Source: Acetobacteraceae bacterium
Lineage (GTDB): Bacteria > Pseudomonadota > Alphaproteobacteria > Acetobacterales > Acetobacteraceae
Direction: 5' to 3'
Assembly (NCBI GenBank): GCA_025352375.1
Contig: JANXTL010000261.1
Span: 1 to 46,704 of the forward strand
Length of the DNA: 46,704 nucleotides
Below the pieces are notes generated by a model. The model was not told the DNA's origin. It worked only from the letters and a program-made list of their open reading frames with translations, and did not search any database. The position numbers and the translations under genes are program-made. Of this stretch, positions 35,287 through 43,553 are shown piece by piece (position 1 is the first letter of the stretch; every line of letters starts with the position of its first letter).

Positions 35287-37107
35287 ATGTCTGACACGCT
35301 GCTTCCGTACTACGATCGTGAGCTGACGGCGATCAAACGCCTCGCAGCCGAATTCGCCGATGCCCATCCGAAAATCGCCGGACGGCTGCGCCTGTCGGCC
35401 GACGCGGTCGACGATCCGCATGTGGCGCGCCTGCTGGAAGGTGTGGCGTTCCTGGCAGCGCGTGTGCATCACCGGCTGGACGATGAGTTCCCCGAACTGA
35501 CCGACGCCCTGCTGGGCCTGCTGTATCCGCATTATTTGTCGCCGATGCCGTCGTGCATCGTCGTGCAGCTCAATTGTATGGCAACGCTCCTGTTGCCCGC
35601 CAAACTACCGTCGGGCATCGCCTTCGACAGCGAACCCGTGCTGGGGGAGGCGTTGCACTATCGATCCACATCCGCTGTCACGCTGTGGCCGATCGAGGTG
35701 GAGAATGTGCGCCTGACCGGCCTGCCGATCGTCGCACCCGCCAATCCCGCTGCCGCGGGTGCCGCGGCGATGCTGCGGATCACTTTGAAATGCCTCGCCC
35801 CCGATGTGACCTTCAACCAGCTTGGCGTCGATAAGCTGCGGTTTTTCCTGCGCGGGCCGTCGAACCAAACTTTACCGTTGTACGAGTTGCTCTGCGGACA
35901 TGCGATTTCGGTCGCCTACGCCGACAGTGCGGCCGATCCGGCGCCAGTCATCGTGCCGGGGGCCAGCATCCGGCCCGCGGGTTTTTCAGAGGACGAGGCA
36001 CTGCTACCTTGGAGCGCTCGCGGCTTCTCCGGTTTCCGGCTGCTGACGGAATATTTCGCGTTCCCTGACAAGTTCTTGTTCATCGATTTCAGCCGCATCG
36101 AGGCCAAAACCATGGCGTCCGGCGGCAATAAGCTGGAAATTTTCGTCTATCTCGATCGCTCCGCGCCGGAGCTGGAGCGCACGATCGGGCAACAGTCCAT
36201 GGCATTGGGCTGCACGCCACTGATCAACCTGTTCCCGCAACGGTGCGATCCCATTCGGCTGACCCATACCGACACGGAATACCGCGTGGTCGCGGACGCT
36301 CGCCGCCCACGTGCGGCCGAGGTTTGGGCGGTCAATCGGGTGCGGGAAAACCTGCCGGATGGATCGTTCCGCCCCTGGCGGCCGTTCCATCGATTGTCGG
36401 AATCCGATGCGGACCCTGGCGTGGCCGGGGGGTTCTACCATGTCGCGCGACGGCCAGCGGCTCCGGGTGTGCCGGGCACCGAAGTGTTTCTTGCCCCCCA
36501 CGATCCCGCGTTCGATCCGGACAAACCGGCCGACACGGTTCTTTCGGTGGATGCGCTCTGCGTCAACCGCGATCTGCCAACCGACCTGCCCTATGGCGGC
36601 GGTCATCCGCGCATGCGCATGATCGAAGGATCGGCCGCGGTTGCCTCCATTGTGCCGGTCACGGCGCCAACCCAGACGTTGCGACCGCCGTTGCGAGACA
36701 AGAGCTTCTGGCGATTGATCTCGCATCTTTCGATCGGCCACTTGTCGGTGACGGGCGGCACGCAGGGAGCGAATGCGGTCAAGGAAATCCTGCGGCTCTA
36801 CGATCTCCGTGAAACCGCGGAGACCCATATGAGCATCGAGGCACTGACCGGCATTACGTCGGCACCCGGCGTGGCGCGCGCACCGGGGGGGACCGGCGGA
36901 TTCTGCCGCGGTCTGGATATCACGCTCGAATTCGACCCACGGTCCTGGCAGGTGGCCGGGTTGTATTTGCTGGCCTCCGTGCTTGAGCGGTTTTTCGCAT
37001 TGCATGGCACACTGAACAGCTTCACGCGCACCAAAGCTGTCCTTCGCGGCCGGCCTGGGACGACCGCGTCATGGCCCGCACGCAGCGGCACCCGCGACTT
37101 GGTATGA
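35287..37107 (+). CDS. tssF: T6SS baseplate protein TssF
   Basis: TssF forms the wedge with TssG, TssE and TssK. The 606-residue length is standard. The N-terminus LLPYYDRELTAIKRLAAEFADAHP is the family signature, followed by DDEFPELTDALLGLLYPHYLSPMPS. The C-terminal domain shows GGTGGFCRGLDITLEFDP and FALHGTLNSFTRTKA. Its end overlaps the start of tssG. Nothing is missing. Confidence 0.96.
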   Translation: MSDTLLPYYDRELTAIKRLAAEFADAHPKIAGRLRLSADAVDDPHVARLLEGVAFLAARVHHRLDDEFPELTDALLGLLYPHYLSPMPSCIVVQLNCMATLLLPAKLPSGIAFDSEPVLGEALHYRSTSAVTLWPIEVENVRLTGLPIVAPANPAAAGAAAMLRITLKCLAPDVTFNQLGVDKLRFFLRGPSNQTLPLYELLCGHAISVAYADSAADPAPVIVPGASIRPAGFSEDEALLPWSARGFSGFRLLTEYFAFPDKFLFIDFSRIEAKTMASGGNKLEIFVYLDRSAPELERTIGQQSMALGCTPLINLFPQRCDPIRLTHTDTEYRVVADARRPRAAEVWAVNRVRENLPDGSFRPWRPFHRLSESDADPGVAGGFYHVARRPAAPGVPGTEVFLAPHDPAFDPDKPADTVLSVDALCVNRDLPTDLPYGGGHPRMRMIEGSAAVASIVPVTAPTQTLRPPLRDKSFWRLISHLSIGHLSVTGGTQGANAVKEILRLYDLRETAETHMSIEALTGITSAPGVARAPGGTGGFCRGLDITLEFDPRSWQVAGLYLLASVLERFFALHGTLNSFTRTKAVLRGRPGTTASWPARSGTRDLV

Positions 37108-38147
37108 AAAAGCGGTCGGTCTTCACGACGTTACGGGAGACGCCGCGCAAATTTCGGTTCGATGCGGCCGTGCGGATCCTCACACGCGTTTATAAGACCG
37201 AGGACCCGGCAAATGCGGCGCGGTTCCGGACGCCGCCTGGGCTGGTCTATCCCCCAGCCGATGTGTTGCGAATCGATGGGGAGGGCCGGCCGGACGTAAC
37301 GCTGGGCCTGATGGGCTTGACCGGCCCAGCCGGCGTGTTGCCCCGCCACTACACCGAGTTCGTGACCCAGACCCTGCGCGGCCGTTCGACCGCGCTGCAT
37401 GATTTTCTGGATATGCTGTCGCACCGGTTCGTCGCGTTCTTCGCCAGGGCGACGATCAAATACCGGCCCGCTCCAGCAGCGGAAACGGCGGCGCTTCGCT
37501 CACCGCCGGAACCCGATCCCGTGACGCAGGTCCTATTGGCCCTCACCGGTTACGGCACAGCGCATCTGACTCCCCGGATGCTCACCGGTAGCGAGCCGAT
37601 ACTGCATTACGCTGGCCTGTTCGCCATGCGACCCCGGTCGGCGGAGCGGCTACGGGCACTCATTTCCGATTTCCTGGGAATGCAAGTGGAGGTTGTGGAG
37701 TTCGCGGGCGCCTGGCTTACCCTGCCGCCGGATCAACGCACCCGGATCGGCGTGGGCGGTGCGTTCGGCCGTCTCGGGGTCGACGCATCCGCCGGTGTTC
37801 GCGCATGGGACCCGCAGGCTCGGTTTATCCTTCGCATCGGACCGTTGGACCGAACAGGGTTCGAGCGGATGCTGCCGGATCGTCTCGCGTTGCACCGGCT
37901 GGTATCGTTGGTGCGCGCTTATGTCGGCTATGAGCAGGGGTTCGCGATCAACCCCATCCTGAGGGCCGAGGATATCCCGCCAGTACGGATGGACCCGGAC
38001 GCCGCCTCTCCGCCACGCCTCGGCTGGAACACCTGGATGCCGATGTCGGCCGGCAATCTCGCGACGCGACGCGACGCCGCCGACGCTCAGTTCGAAGCGG
38101 AAGTGATCGAGGCTCAGCAGGCTATATTGGGAAGGTCGGCGGCATGA
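37071..38147 (+). CDS. tssG: T6SS baseplate protein TssG
   Basis: TssG completes the baseplate wedge. The 358-residue product shows the family marks ETPRKFRFDAAVRIL, the GLMGLTGPAGVLPRHYTEFV block, FALTGYGTAHL-like LALTGYGTAHL and the late LRIGPLDRTGFERMLP. Two starts compete: the chosen ATG gives MARTQRHP, a usual TssG beginning, with GGGA upstream and a 37-base overlap with tssF. A later ATG, eleven codons in, overlaps the tssF stop as ATGA. The stop overlaps the following methyltransferase start. Confidence 0.94.
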   Translation: MARTQRHPRLGMKKRSVFTTLRETPRKFRFDAAVRILTRVYKTEDPANAARFRTPPGLVYPPADVLRIDGEGRPDVTLGLMGLTGPAGVLPRHYTEFVTQTLRGRSTALHDFLDMLSHRFVAFFARATIKYRPAPAAETAALRSPPEPDPVTQVLLALTGYGTAHLTPRMLTGSEPILHYAGLFAMRPRSAERLRALISDFLGMQVEVVEFAGAWLTLPPDQRTRIGVGGAFGRLGVDASAGVRAWDPQARFILRIGPLDRTGFERMLPDRLALHRLVSLVRAYVGYEQGFAINPILRAEDIPPVRMDPDAASPPRLGWNTWMPMSAGNLATRRDAADAQFEAEVIEAQQAILGRSAA

Positions 38148-39631
38148 CCGGATGGGGTAGCGGTTATATCACCGACATCGCCTATCTGAGCGGCTGGTAT
38201 CGTCAGCAGTCGCCCGGACTGCTGGCCCTGGCATGCCTGATGAATGGTGTCGAGACGGCAATGCCGGCCGGCGACGACCCGGTTCATGTGCTGGAACTCG
38301 GTTGCGGTCAGGGATATGCCGCGTTGCTGCTGGCGGCGAGCAACCCGACCTGGCGGATCACCGCGGTCGATTTCAACCCGGCCCATATCGCCGCCGCCCG
38401 GGCATGGGCCGCGGAAGCACGGCTGGAGAACGTCACTTTCCTGGAAGCCGACCTGGCCACTTTGGCCGAAGATCGAGCCGCACGCATGATCCCGGAGGCC
38501 GATTTCGTTACCCTGCACGGGCTTTGGACCTGGATCGCCCCGGCGGTGCGGGATGGGATCGTGCGGTTGCTGCGGGACAAGGTGCGGCCGGGCGGGATCG
38601 TGCATGTCAGCTACAATGTGCTGCCAGCCTGGGGACCACGCATCGGAATGCAACGACTGATCCACGATGCGGGTCGTGTCCTGGCTGGGCGCAGCGACCG
38701 GCAGGCCGAGGAAGGGATCAAACTCGCACAGAGTCTGCTCGCCGCGGAGGCGATCAACCTCCGCCTGCCAGCGTCGACCGGGCAAATGCTGGAGCAGCTC
38801 GGCTCGCTGCCGGTCGCCTATCTGGCGCACGAGCTGATGAACGAAAATTGGCAGCCTTGTTTTATGGCCGATGTCGCGGCGGCGTTCGCGGGCGCAAAGC
38901 TGGAATGGGTCGGTTCCTCGAATCTCATCGAGAATTTCCCCGCGTTGACACTGACCGCACCGCAACAGGCGGTGCAGCAGCGCTTCGACGATCCGCTGTT
39001 GCGCGAGCTGGTCAAGGACATGTGCATCGACCGTGCGCTGCGGCACGACGTCTTTGTCCGCGGTGTCCGCCGCATAACCCAGCCGGTGCGCGATGCCGCG
39101 TTGTTGGATGTCATTCTCGGTATGTCGGTTCCCGCGGACGAGTTGCCATTGGAGGCCTCGATTCCGGCCGGAAAAGTGGAACTGAGCCGCGCCTTTTACC
39201 ATCCGGTGGCGCAAGCAATGGCGGATGGGCCGCGTCGGACGAAGGATCTGCTGCAGGCCGATCATGTGCAGGGACGGAAGGACAATCCGGCGGAACTTAT
39301 TGGCATTCTCGTGGGTTTGGGATTCGCGGAACCGGCGGTCAGGCTTGGCGTGGGCCCTGGTGCGGCGGCCATTCGGCTCAATCAAGTGGCACTGCGGCGA
39401 ATGCTCCGAACGGAGAATATCAACCGCCCGGTCGCGGCGGCGAGTTTGCGGATGGGGACCGCCATGCCGTTAACGCTGCTTGAGTTATTCGTCGCTGAGC
39501 AGGCCCGTCAGGGCAATACCGACGCCTTGTATGTCGGTGAACTTCTCGGAATGGCGGCCCATCAGGGGCAGACGATCGATTCGATCATCCAAACGCGACT
39601 ACCAGTTTTGCGGGCAGCGGGTGTTTTTTAA
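38144..39631 (+). CDS. SAM methyltransferase with regulatory domain, coupled to tssG
   Basis: A 495-residue protein. Residues 1-165 are a class I methyltransferase with motif I ELGCGQG (51-57), VDFNP and the YNVLPAW motif (157-163). That last motif marks the family carrying a predicted methyltransferase regulatory domain (PF10119 type). The rest is helical and fits that domain plus a C-terminal extension. No signal or membrane segment is seen. The start overlaps the tssG stop as ATGA, so it is translated with the baseplate genes. It is unrelated in architecture to the methyltransferase beside PAAR. The substrate is unknown; modification of a T6SS part or of a cell-envelope component are both possible. 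Confidence 0.82.
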   Translation: MTGWGSGYITDIAYLSGWYRQQSPGLLALACLMNGVETAMPAGDDPVHVLELGCGQGYAALLLAASNPTWRITAVDFNPAHIAAARAWAAEARLENVTFLEADLATLAEDRAARMIPEADFVTLHGLWTWIAPAVRDGIVRLLRDKVRPGGIVHVSYNVLPAWGPRIGMQRLIHDAGRVLAGRSDRQAEEGIKLAQSLLAAEAINLRLPASTGQMLEQLGSLPVAYLAHELMNENWQPCFMADVAAAFAGAKLEWVGSSNLIENFPALTLTAPQQAVQQRFDDPLLRELVKDMCIDRALRHDVFVRGVRRITQPVRDAALLDVILGMSVPADELPLEASIPAGKVELSRAFYHPVAQAMADGPRRTKDLLQADHVQGRKDNPAELIGILVGLGFAEPAVRLGVGPGAAAIRLNQVALRRMLRTENINRPVAAASLRMGTAMPLTLLELFVAEQARQGNTDALYVGELLGMAAHQGQTIDSIIQTRLPVLRAAGVF

Positions 39632-39686
39632 CCGCATATTTAAGTGGTCGACGGAAAAATTCGCACGAAATAGTGACTGAATTCTC

Positions 39687-39715
39687 ATGACCTGGGAAAT
39701 GAAAGGTGTTATAAA
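39687..39715 (+). promoter_or_regulatory. Sigma-70-type promoter before the OmpA-like gene
   Basis: ATGACC (4 of 6 to the -35 consensus), 17-base spacer, TATAAA (5 of 6 to -10), in an AT-rich patch between the methyltransferase and the OmpA-like gene. The predicted transcript start is 20-25 bases before the coding region. Confidence 0.55.
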
Positions 39716-39731
39716 GTGTTATCTGGTCGAT

Positions 39732-39736
39732 GGAGG
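39732..39736 (+). promoter_or_regulatory. Ribosome binding site fixing the GTG start of the OmpA-like gene
   Basis: GGAGG, 8 bases before the GTG. An ATG at 39730 overlaps this site and cannot use it, which decides the start. Confidence 0.7.
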
Positions 39737-39744
39737 ATTTCGCC

Positions 39745-40353
39745 GTGCGCTTTTTGTTCGTTCCGTTTTTAGCACTGCCGTTGGTTATCGGCGGTTTGCC
39801 GGTTCTCGCGCAGGGCAGCCCGTCGGCTGCCGAAATCATCAGTACGCTGAAGCCGACCGGAAATCTGGTTGGTGGCAGCACGCGCGGCATCCGTTTGAGC
39901 GGCGCGCCGGCACCGACGCCGATGACACAGGTCACGACGGGTCAGCCGCGTCCCACCGCGCACGCCGCGGCGCCACCGCCGCCGCCCGCGCCGACGCATG
40001 GCGCACCATCAGCCAGTCTTACGGTCAATTTTTCCAGTGGGTCGGCCGATCTCACGCCGCAAGCCGTCCACGCGCTGAATGAACTCGGACGGGCGCTCAG
40101 CAGTACGGAGCTCGCAGCGTACAAGTTCCGGATCGAAGGCCATACCGATACGGTCGGGACTCCGGAGGCCAACCGCGCATTGTCCGAACAAAGGGCCAAG
40201 GCCGTCGTCGCCTATATCACGTCCCATTTCGCGGTGGACGCCGCGCGTTTGCAAGCGGTTGGCATGGGTGAGCAGGATTTGGCGGTACCCACCCCTGCGC
40301 AAACCGCGGAACCGCGCAATCGTCGGGTTTTGGTCGTCAACCTAGGCGCCTAA
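39745..40353 (+). CDS. Secreted OmpA-like peptidoglycan-binding protein
   Basis: The 202-residue product begins with a Sec signal peptide (MRFLFVPFLALPLVIGGLPVLAQG, cleavage probably after AQ or LAQ). A Pro/Ala-rich linker (residues 60-90) leads to a C-terminal OmpA domain. The OmpA marks are VNFSSGSADLTPQ, FRIEGHTDTVGTPEANRALSEQRA and EPRNRRVLVVNL, with the diaminopimelate-binding Asp and Arg present. It should be periplasmic and bind the cell wall. It has its own promoter and is 40 bases before the HExxH gene. It may be a T6SS anchor of the TagL/TagN kind or an independent envelope protein. Confidence 0.85.
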   Translation: MRFLFVPFLALPLVIGGLPVLAQGSPSAAEIISTLKPTGNLVGGSTRGIRLSGAPAPTPMTQVTTGQPRPTAHAAAPPPPPAPTHGAPSASLTVNFSSGSADLTPQAVHALNELGRALSSTELAAYKFRIEGHTDTVGTPEANRALSEQRAKAVVAYITSHFAVDAARLQAVGMGEQDLAVPTPAQTAEPRNRRVLVVNLGA

Positions 40354-40393
40354 AGCCTTCCGGCGGAGCGCGAGGCGGGATAGGCTGGCCGCT

Positions 40394-41434
40394 ATGAAGC
40401 GAGCCGACCTCAACGACGATTCGACCGTGAAACTGTCGCGACCGCGCGCATCGCTCTCGCGTCAGGCCGGTTCCCCATTGCCAACCATGCGCTGGCTTTG
40501 GCTGGCGGCAGGCGTTTTTGTCGTTGTGGCCGGGGGGGCGACCGCCGGTTGGGTATTTTGGCCGCGTGATGCTCCTGTCGTCGCCAGTACGATAGTCCCG
40601 CAGGTAACCCCACAAGTGCCACTGCCGCCCGAATTCGTCGTTGAAACAGCGACCGAGGCGCGGATCCGCGACAATGTAGCCACGGACCTGACGATATTCC
40701 GTTGGACGGCGAACCCCGACGTCCTGGTCCTCGATTTTGCGTCGTTGCACGAGCAGGGCTTGATGCTCAACCGCCTCGGTGCGTTTGCCGAAAAGGCGCA
40801 AATTCCGCATGACCGCGTCTTGACCGATGTCGAACTGGATCTGGCGATTCGGCGCGTCGGTGATACGCCTGAGACTTTTTATTATGGCCACGACTACAGC
40901 GCCGCGACAGTCGCGCGGTTTTTCGCTTTGGCTGATCGGGACCATGTCGTGCTCACTTCCGGAGAAGAGGCGCTTCGTCGGCTCCTGCAACAGGAGGGGT
41001 GGCTGAGCGGAACAAAGGTGGGCGGTCTCATTTCGATACCCAAAGCCGGTGCCGACGCTCGGGTGACCGTGGACGTGCGGGCCACCATTCTGCACCACGA
41101 ATTGTCGCACGGCGAGTATTTTAGCAATCCGGCTTATGCAGCCTACACGCATTCGTTCTGGACGAGCGCCCTGACCGAATTGGAACGGCAAGCGGTTCGC
41201 CGGTACCTGACGGCCGAAAACTACGATCCCTACTTGGACGAGCTTATGGAAAACGAAGCCCAGGCGTATCTGATATTCACCGATCATCCCGCGTTTTTTA
41301 CCCCCTCGATGGTCGGCATGACCGAGTTGCGGCGGGCCGAGTTGCGGACGATTTTTTTACGCAACGTTCCCGTCCCGTGGATGCGGGACGATGTGCCGCT
41401 GCCACCTGCGGTAGCGAGAGCTGCCGCCCACTGA
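40394..41434 (+). CDS. Membrane-anchored HExxH protein, putative zinc peptidase
   Basis: Not assigned to a known family. The 346-residue product has a basic N-terminus, one membrane helix at about residues 33-55, and a Pro-rich stalk (60-80). The large domain is probably periplasmic. It carries HELSH at 235-239 preceded by another His, with ENEAQAYL (E287, E289) about 50 residues later. This is the layout of a gluzincin-type metallopeptidase, in which a downstream Glu is the third zinc ligand. It follows the OmpA-like gene and converges on the kinase gene with only 14 bases between. It could process an envelope or T6SS part; inference only. Confidence 0.7.
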   Translation: MKRADLNDDSTVKLSRPRASLSRQAGSPLPTMRWLWLAAGVFVVVAGGATAGWVFWPRDAPVVASTIVPQVTPQVPLPPEFVVETATEARIRDNVATDLTIFRWTANPDVLVLDFASLHEQGLMLNRLGAFAEKAQIPHDRVLTDVELDLAIRRVGDTPETFYYGHDYSAATVARFFALADRDHVVLTSGEEALRRLLQQEGWLSGTKVGGLISIPKAGADARVTVDVRATILHHELSHGEYFSNPAYAAYTHSFWTSALTELERQAVRRYLTAENYDPYLDELMENEAQAYLIFTDHPAFFTPSMVGMTELRRAELRTIFLRNVPVPWMRDDVPLPPAVARAAAH

Positions 41435-41448
41435 CATCGGGTCGCCGC

Positions 41449-43443
41449 CTATTTCGCGACCGTATCCACGACAAGCACATTGCCCGCCACCCGGATGCCA
41501 CGCTGGCGTGCCGCTTCGACGGCGGCTCTGAGGTCGCGCAGATAATCGGCGATCGACTCGACGTTCGCCGGGCGCGGCCTGTCGAACAAAGGTTGGGACG
41601 ATTGTATCGCGATGATCATATCGACGCCGTATGGCTCTCCAACCTCCCATGCGGGGTGGCCCGGGCTGACTTCCCCAAGGTTCACCTGTTCCCCCGGCGC
41701 GAAAATACGGGCGACCGGCTCGGTCGCGACGCCCAATTTGGCGTCGGCGACCTGCGGATACAGATGCTGGACGTTGCCATCGTGTGCGACGTAATCGACA
41801 CGGAGCATGCCCTTGAAATCGGCCATGACGAGACGCGGCCTGATGCGATCCCCGTCCCGTAGCAAGGCGCGCCCGTCGGCGAGGCTGAGGACCAGGCCGG
41901 GCGATTTCGTGCCAAATCCGAGCATTGTCGGCTGCACAATATCGAGCACGGGGCAGTAGAGTGGATCGACGCTGGTCACGTGCCAGTTGATGCCGCCGGG
42001 AATGGTCATCTCGGCTAGGCCATTACGCAGGGCATTTGGCGCGGGTGGTGCCGCGGCACCCTTGAGTGTTGCAGCGCCCGTTGGTTCGATATTGCCCTCA
42101 ATCGAGACGCAGTGCTGACCGGCGAGAAGTTGTGCGATCCTGCCGCGTAGTGCCTCAAGATTTTCGGCGCTGGTGTGATCCGGTGCCGGCGTTGGAACGG
42201 GCTGCGGTGGCCGCACCGGCTCCGGTGTCGGGGGCTGCGGCGCGGGCGGCCGCACGGGCTCCGGTGTTGGCGGTGTCGGCACGGGTGGTGTCGGCACGGG
42301 TGGTGTCGGGATGGGCGGTGCCGGAATGGGCGGTGTCGGGATGGGCGGTGCCGGAATGGGTTTCGGGGTTGGTGGCGGAACGGGCCCCGGTGGCGGCATG
42401 AGAAAGTAGTAAGCGCCACCGCCGCCCAGCAGAATCACGACGGCCGCGGCGGCGGCAAACAGCGGTAGCGCCGATTTCTTCTTTGCCACCGGTGCAACGA
42501 CAGCATTGTTCACCGTGGCAGGGGGGCTTGGCCGGGCAGGGGGAGGTGACGGGCGCGCCGCCGTGGACCGCGGCGCGGCGACCATGGTCGCCTCCTGATC
42601 GTGCTCCGGTTCCGTCAGCAAGCGGCCTTGGGCCGCATTGCGAAGTGCCACAGCGAATTCAGCGGCATTCGCGAACCGATCTTCCGGTCTTTTCGCCATC
42701 GCTTTGCGGACGATGGCATCGAACGGGGTGGGCGATGTCACTGAAATCTGCGATGGCAACGGCGCTTCGGTGTTGAGCGCCTTGTGCATGATCGCCGACA
42801 TCCCGCCTTCGAACGGGCGTTCGCCGGTTAGCAATTGGTACAGCAGCACGCCAGAGGAATAGATATCCGACCGCGCGTCGACCACCTGTCCCATGATTTG
42901 TTCCGGGGACATGTAGGCGGGCGTGCCGAGCACGGTACCCGCCTGCGTCATGGAGGAACTCTCGATCCGGGCGATACCGAAATCGGCGATCTTGGCCTGT
43001 CCCTCACTGGTCAGCATAATGTTCGCGGGCTTGATATCGCGGTGCACCACCCCGCGGTCGTGGCTGAATTTCAGCCCTGCCAGCAGATCTTCCATGATCC
43101 GCATGGTGTTAGCGATGGTAAAACGTTCCTGCTTATCGAGCAGGTTCTTCAACGGCGGGCCGTCGATATATTCCATTACGATGTAGGCGACATCGCCGGT
43201 TTCGCCGTAATCGAAGACGCCTACGATGTTTGGATGGTTCAGGCGGCCGGCGGCCTGCGCCTCCCGCCGGAAGCGTGCGAGCGCTTCCTCGGTTTCGGGA
43301 TCGGAGGCATCCGGCAGGTTGACGGTTTTGACCGCCACGCGCCGTTCGATAATGGGGTCCCAGCCTTCATAGACCGTTCCCATCGCGCCGCGCCCGAGCT
43401 GGCGTTTGATCTCGTACTTGCCGAGGGTGTCGACCGTCGCCAT
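41449..43443 (-). CDS. ppkA: Membrane Ser/Thr protein kinase, PpkA-like, with DUF4384-like C-terminal domain
   Basis: The 664-residue product has a complete Hanks-type kinase domain (10-265): GRGAMGTVYEG, K39, HRDIKPAN (134-141), DFG (154-156) and SPE. A single membrane helix lies near 325-348, then a Pro-rich stalk of repeated PIPTP/PVPTP units (about 349-430). The last 230 residues form a separate periplasmic domain, with HLYPQVADAK, FAPGEQVNLGE and GEPYGVDMIIAIQSSQPLFD, resembling DUF4384. The design is that of T6SS sensor kinases that start the threonine phosphorylation cascade. Partners in the locus are TagH, PppA-like phosphatase and TagF. GGGA lies 5 bases before the ATG. Confidence 0.88.
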   Translation of the reverse strand: MATVDTLGKYEIKRQLGRGAMGTVYEGWDPIIERRVAVKTVNLPDASDPETEEALARFRREAQAAGRLNHPNIVGVFDYGETGDVAYIVMEYIDGPPLKNLLDKQERFTIANTMRIMEDLLAGLKFSHDRGVVHRDIKPANIMLTSEGQAKIADFGIARIESSSMTQAGTVLGTPAYMSPEQIMGQVVDARSDIYSSGVLLYQLLTGERPFEGGMSAIMHKALNTEAPLPSQISVTSPTPFDAIVRKAMAKRPEDRFANAAEFAVALRNAAQGRLLTEPEHDQEATMVAAPRSTAARPSPPPARPSPPATVNNAVVAPVAKKKSALPLFAAAAAVVILLGGGGAYYFLMPPPGPVPPPTPKPIPAPPIPTPPIPAPPIPTPPVPTPPVPTPPTPEPVRPPAPQPPTPEPVRPPQPVPTPAPDHTSAENLEALRGRIAQLLAGQHCVSIEGNIEPTGAATLKGAAAPPAPNALRNGLAEMTIPGGINWHVTSVDPLYCPVLDIVQPTMLGFGTKSPGLVLSLADGRALLRDGDRIRPRLVMADFKGMLRVDYVAHDGNVQHLYPQVADAKLGVATEPVARIFAPGEQVNLGEVSPGHPAWEVGEPYGVDMIIAIQSSQPLFDRPRPANVESIADYLRDLRAAVEAARQRGIRVAGNVLVVDTVAK
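42272..42361 (-). repeat. Six tandem 15-bp repeats coding the kinase Pro stalk
   Basis: Six 15-base units, some identical (GGTGTCGGCACGGGT twice), in frame with the kinase, each coding a PxPxP pentapeptide. Such an array can change length by slippage in steps of five residues without breaking the gene. Confidence 0.85.
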
Positions 43444-43553
43444 GCGGCTCCCTGCGCCTTGATGTTGTTCGCATCATAGACTGGCGAACGGGAATGATGA
43501 AATCCCCCCGTTGGGGCGATTCCGTTGCCGGAACCGCCCCGAGCGGCATCCCC

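Noticed and set aside
42229-42401. Short tandem repeats considered as a CRISPR array or minisatellite
   Set aside because: The units have no spacers and are in frame with the kinase, coding its proline stalk.
10736-43553. T6SS locus as a recent tRNA-integrated island
   Set aside because: No integrase, no visible direct repeat of the tRNA 3' end at the right edge, and base composition looks like the flanks by eye.
43444-43553. Small inverted repeat (TTCCG/CGGAA) between the ThDP enzyme gene and the kinase as a terminator
   Set aside because: Only 5 bp of stem and no T-run; too weak to call.
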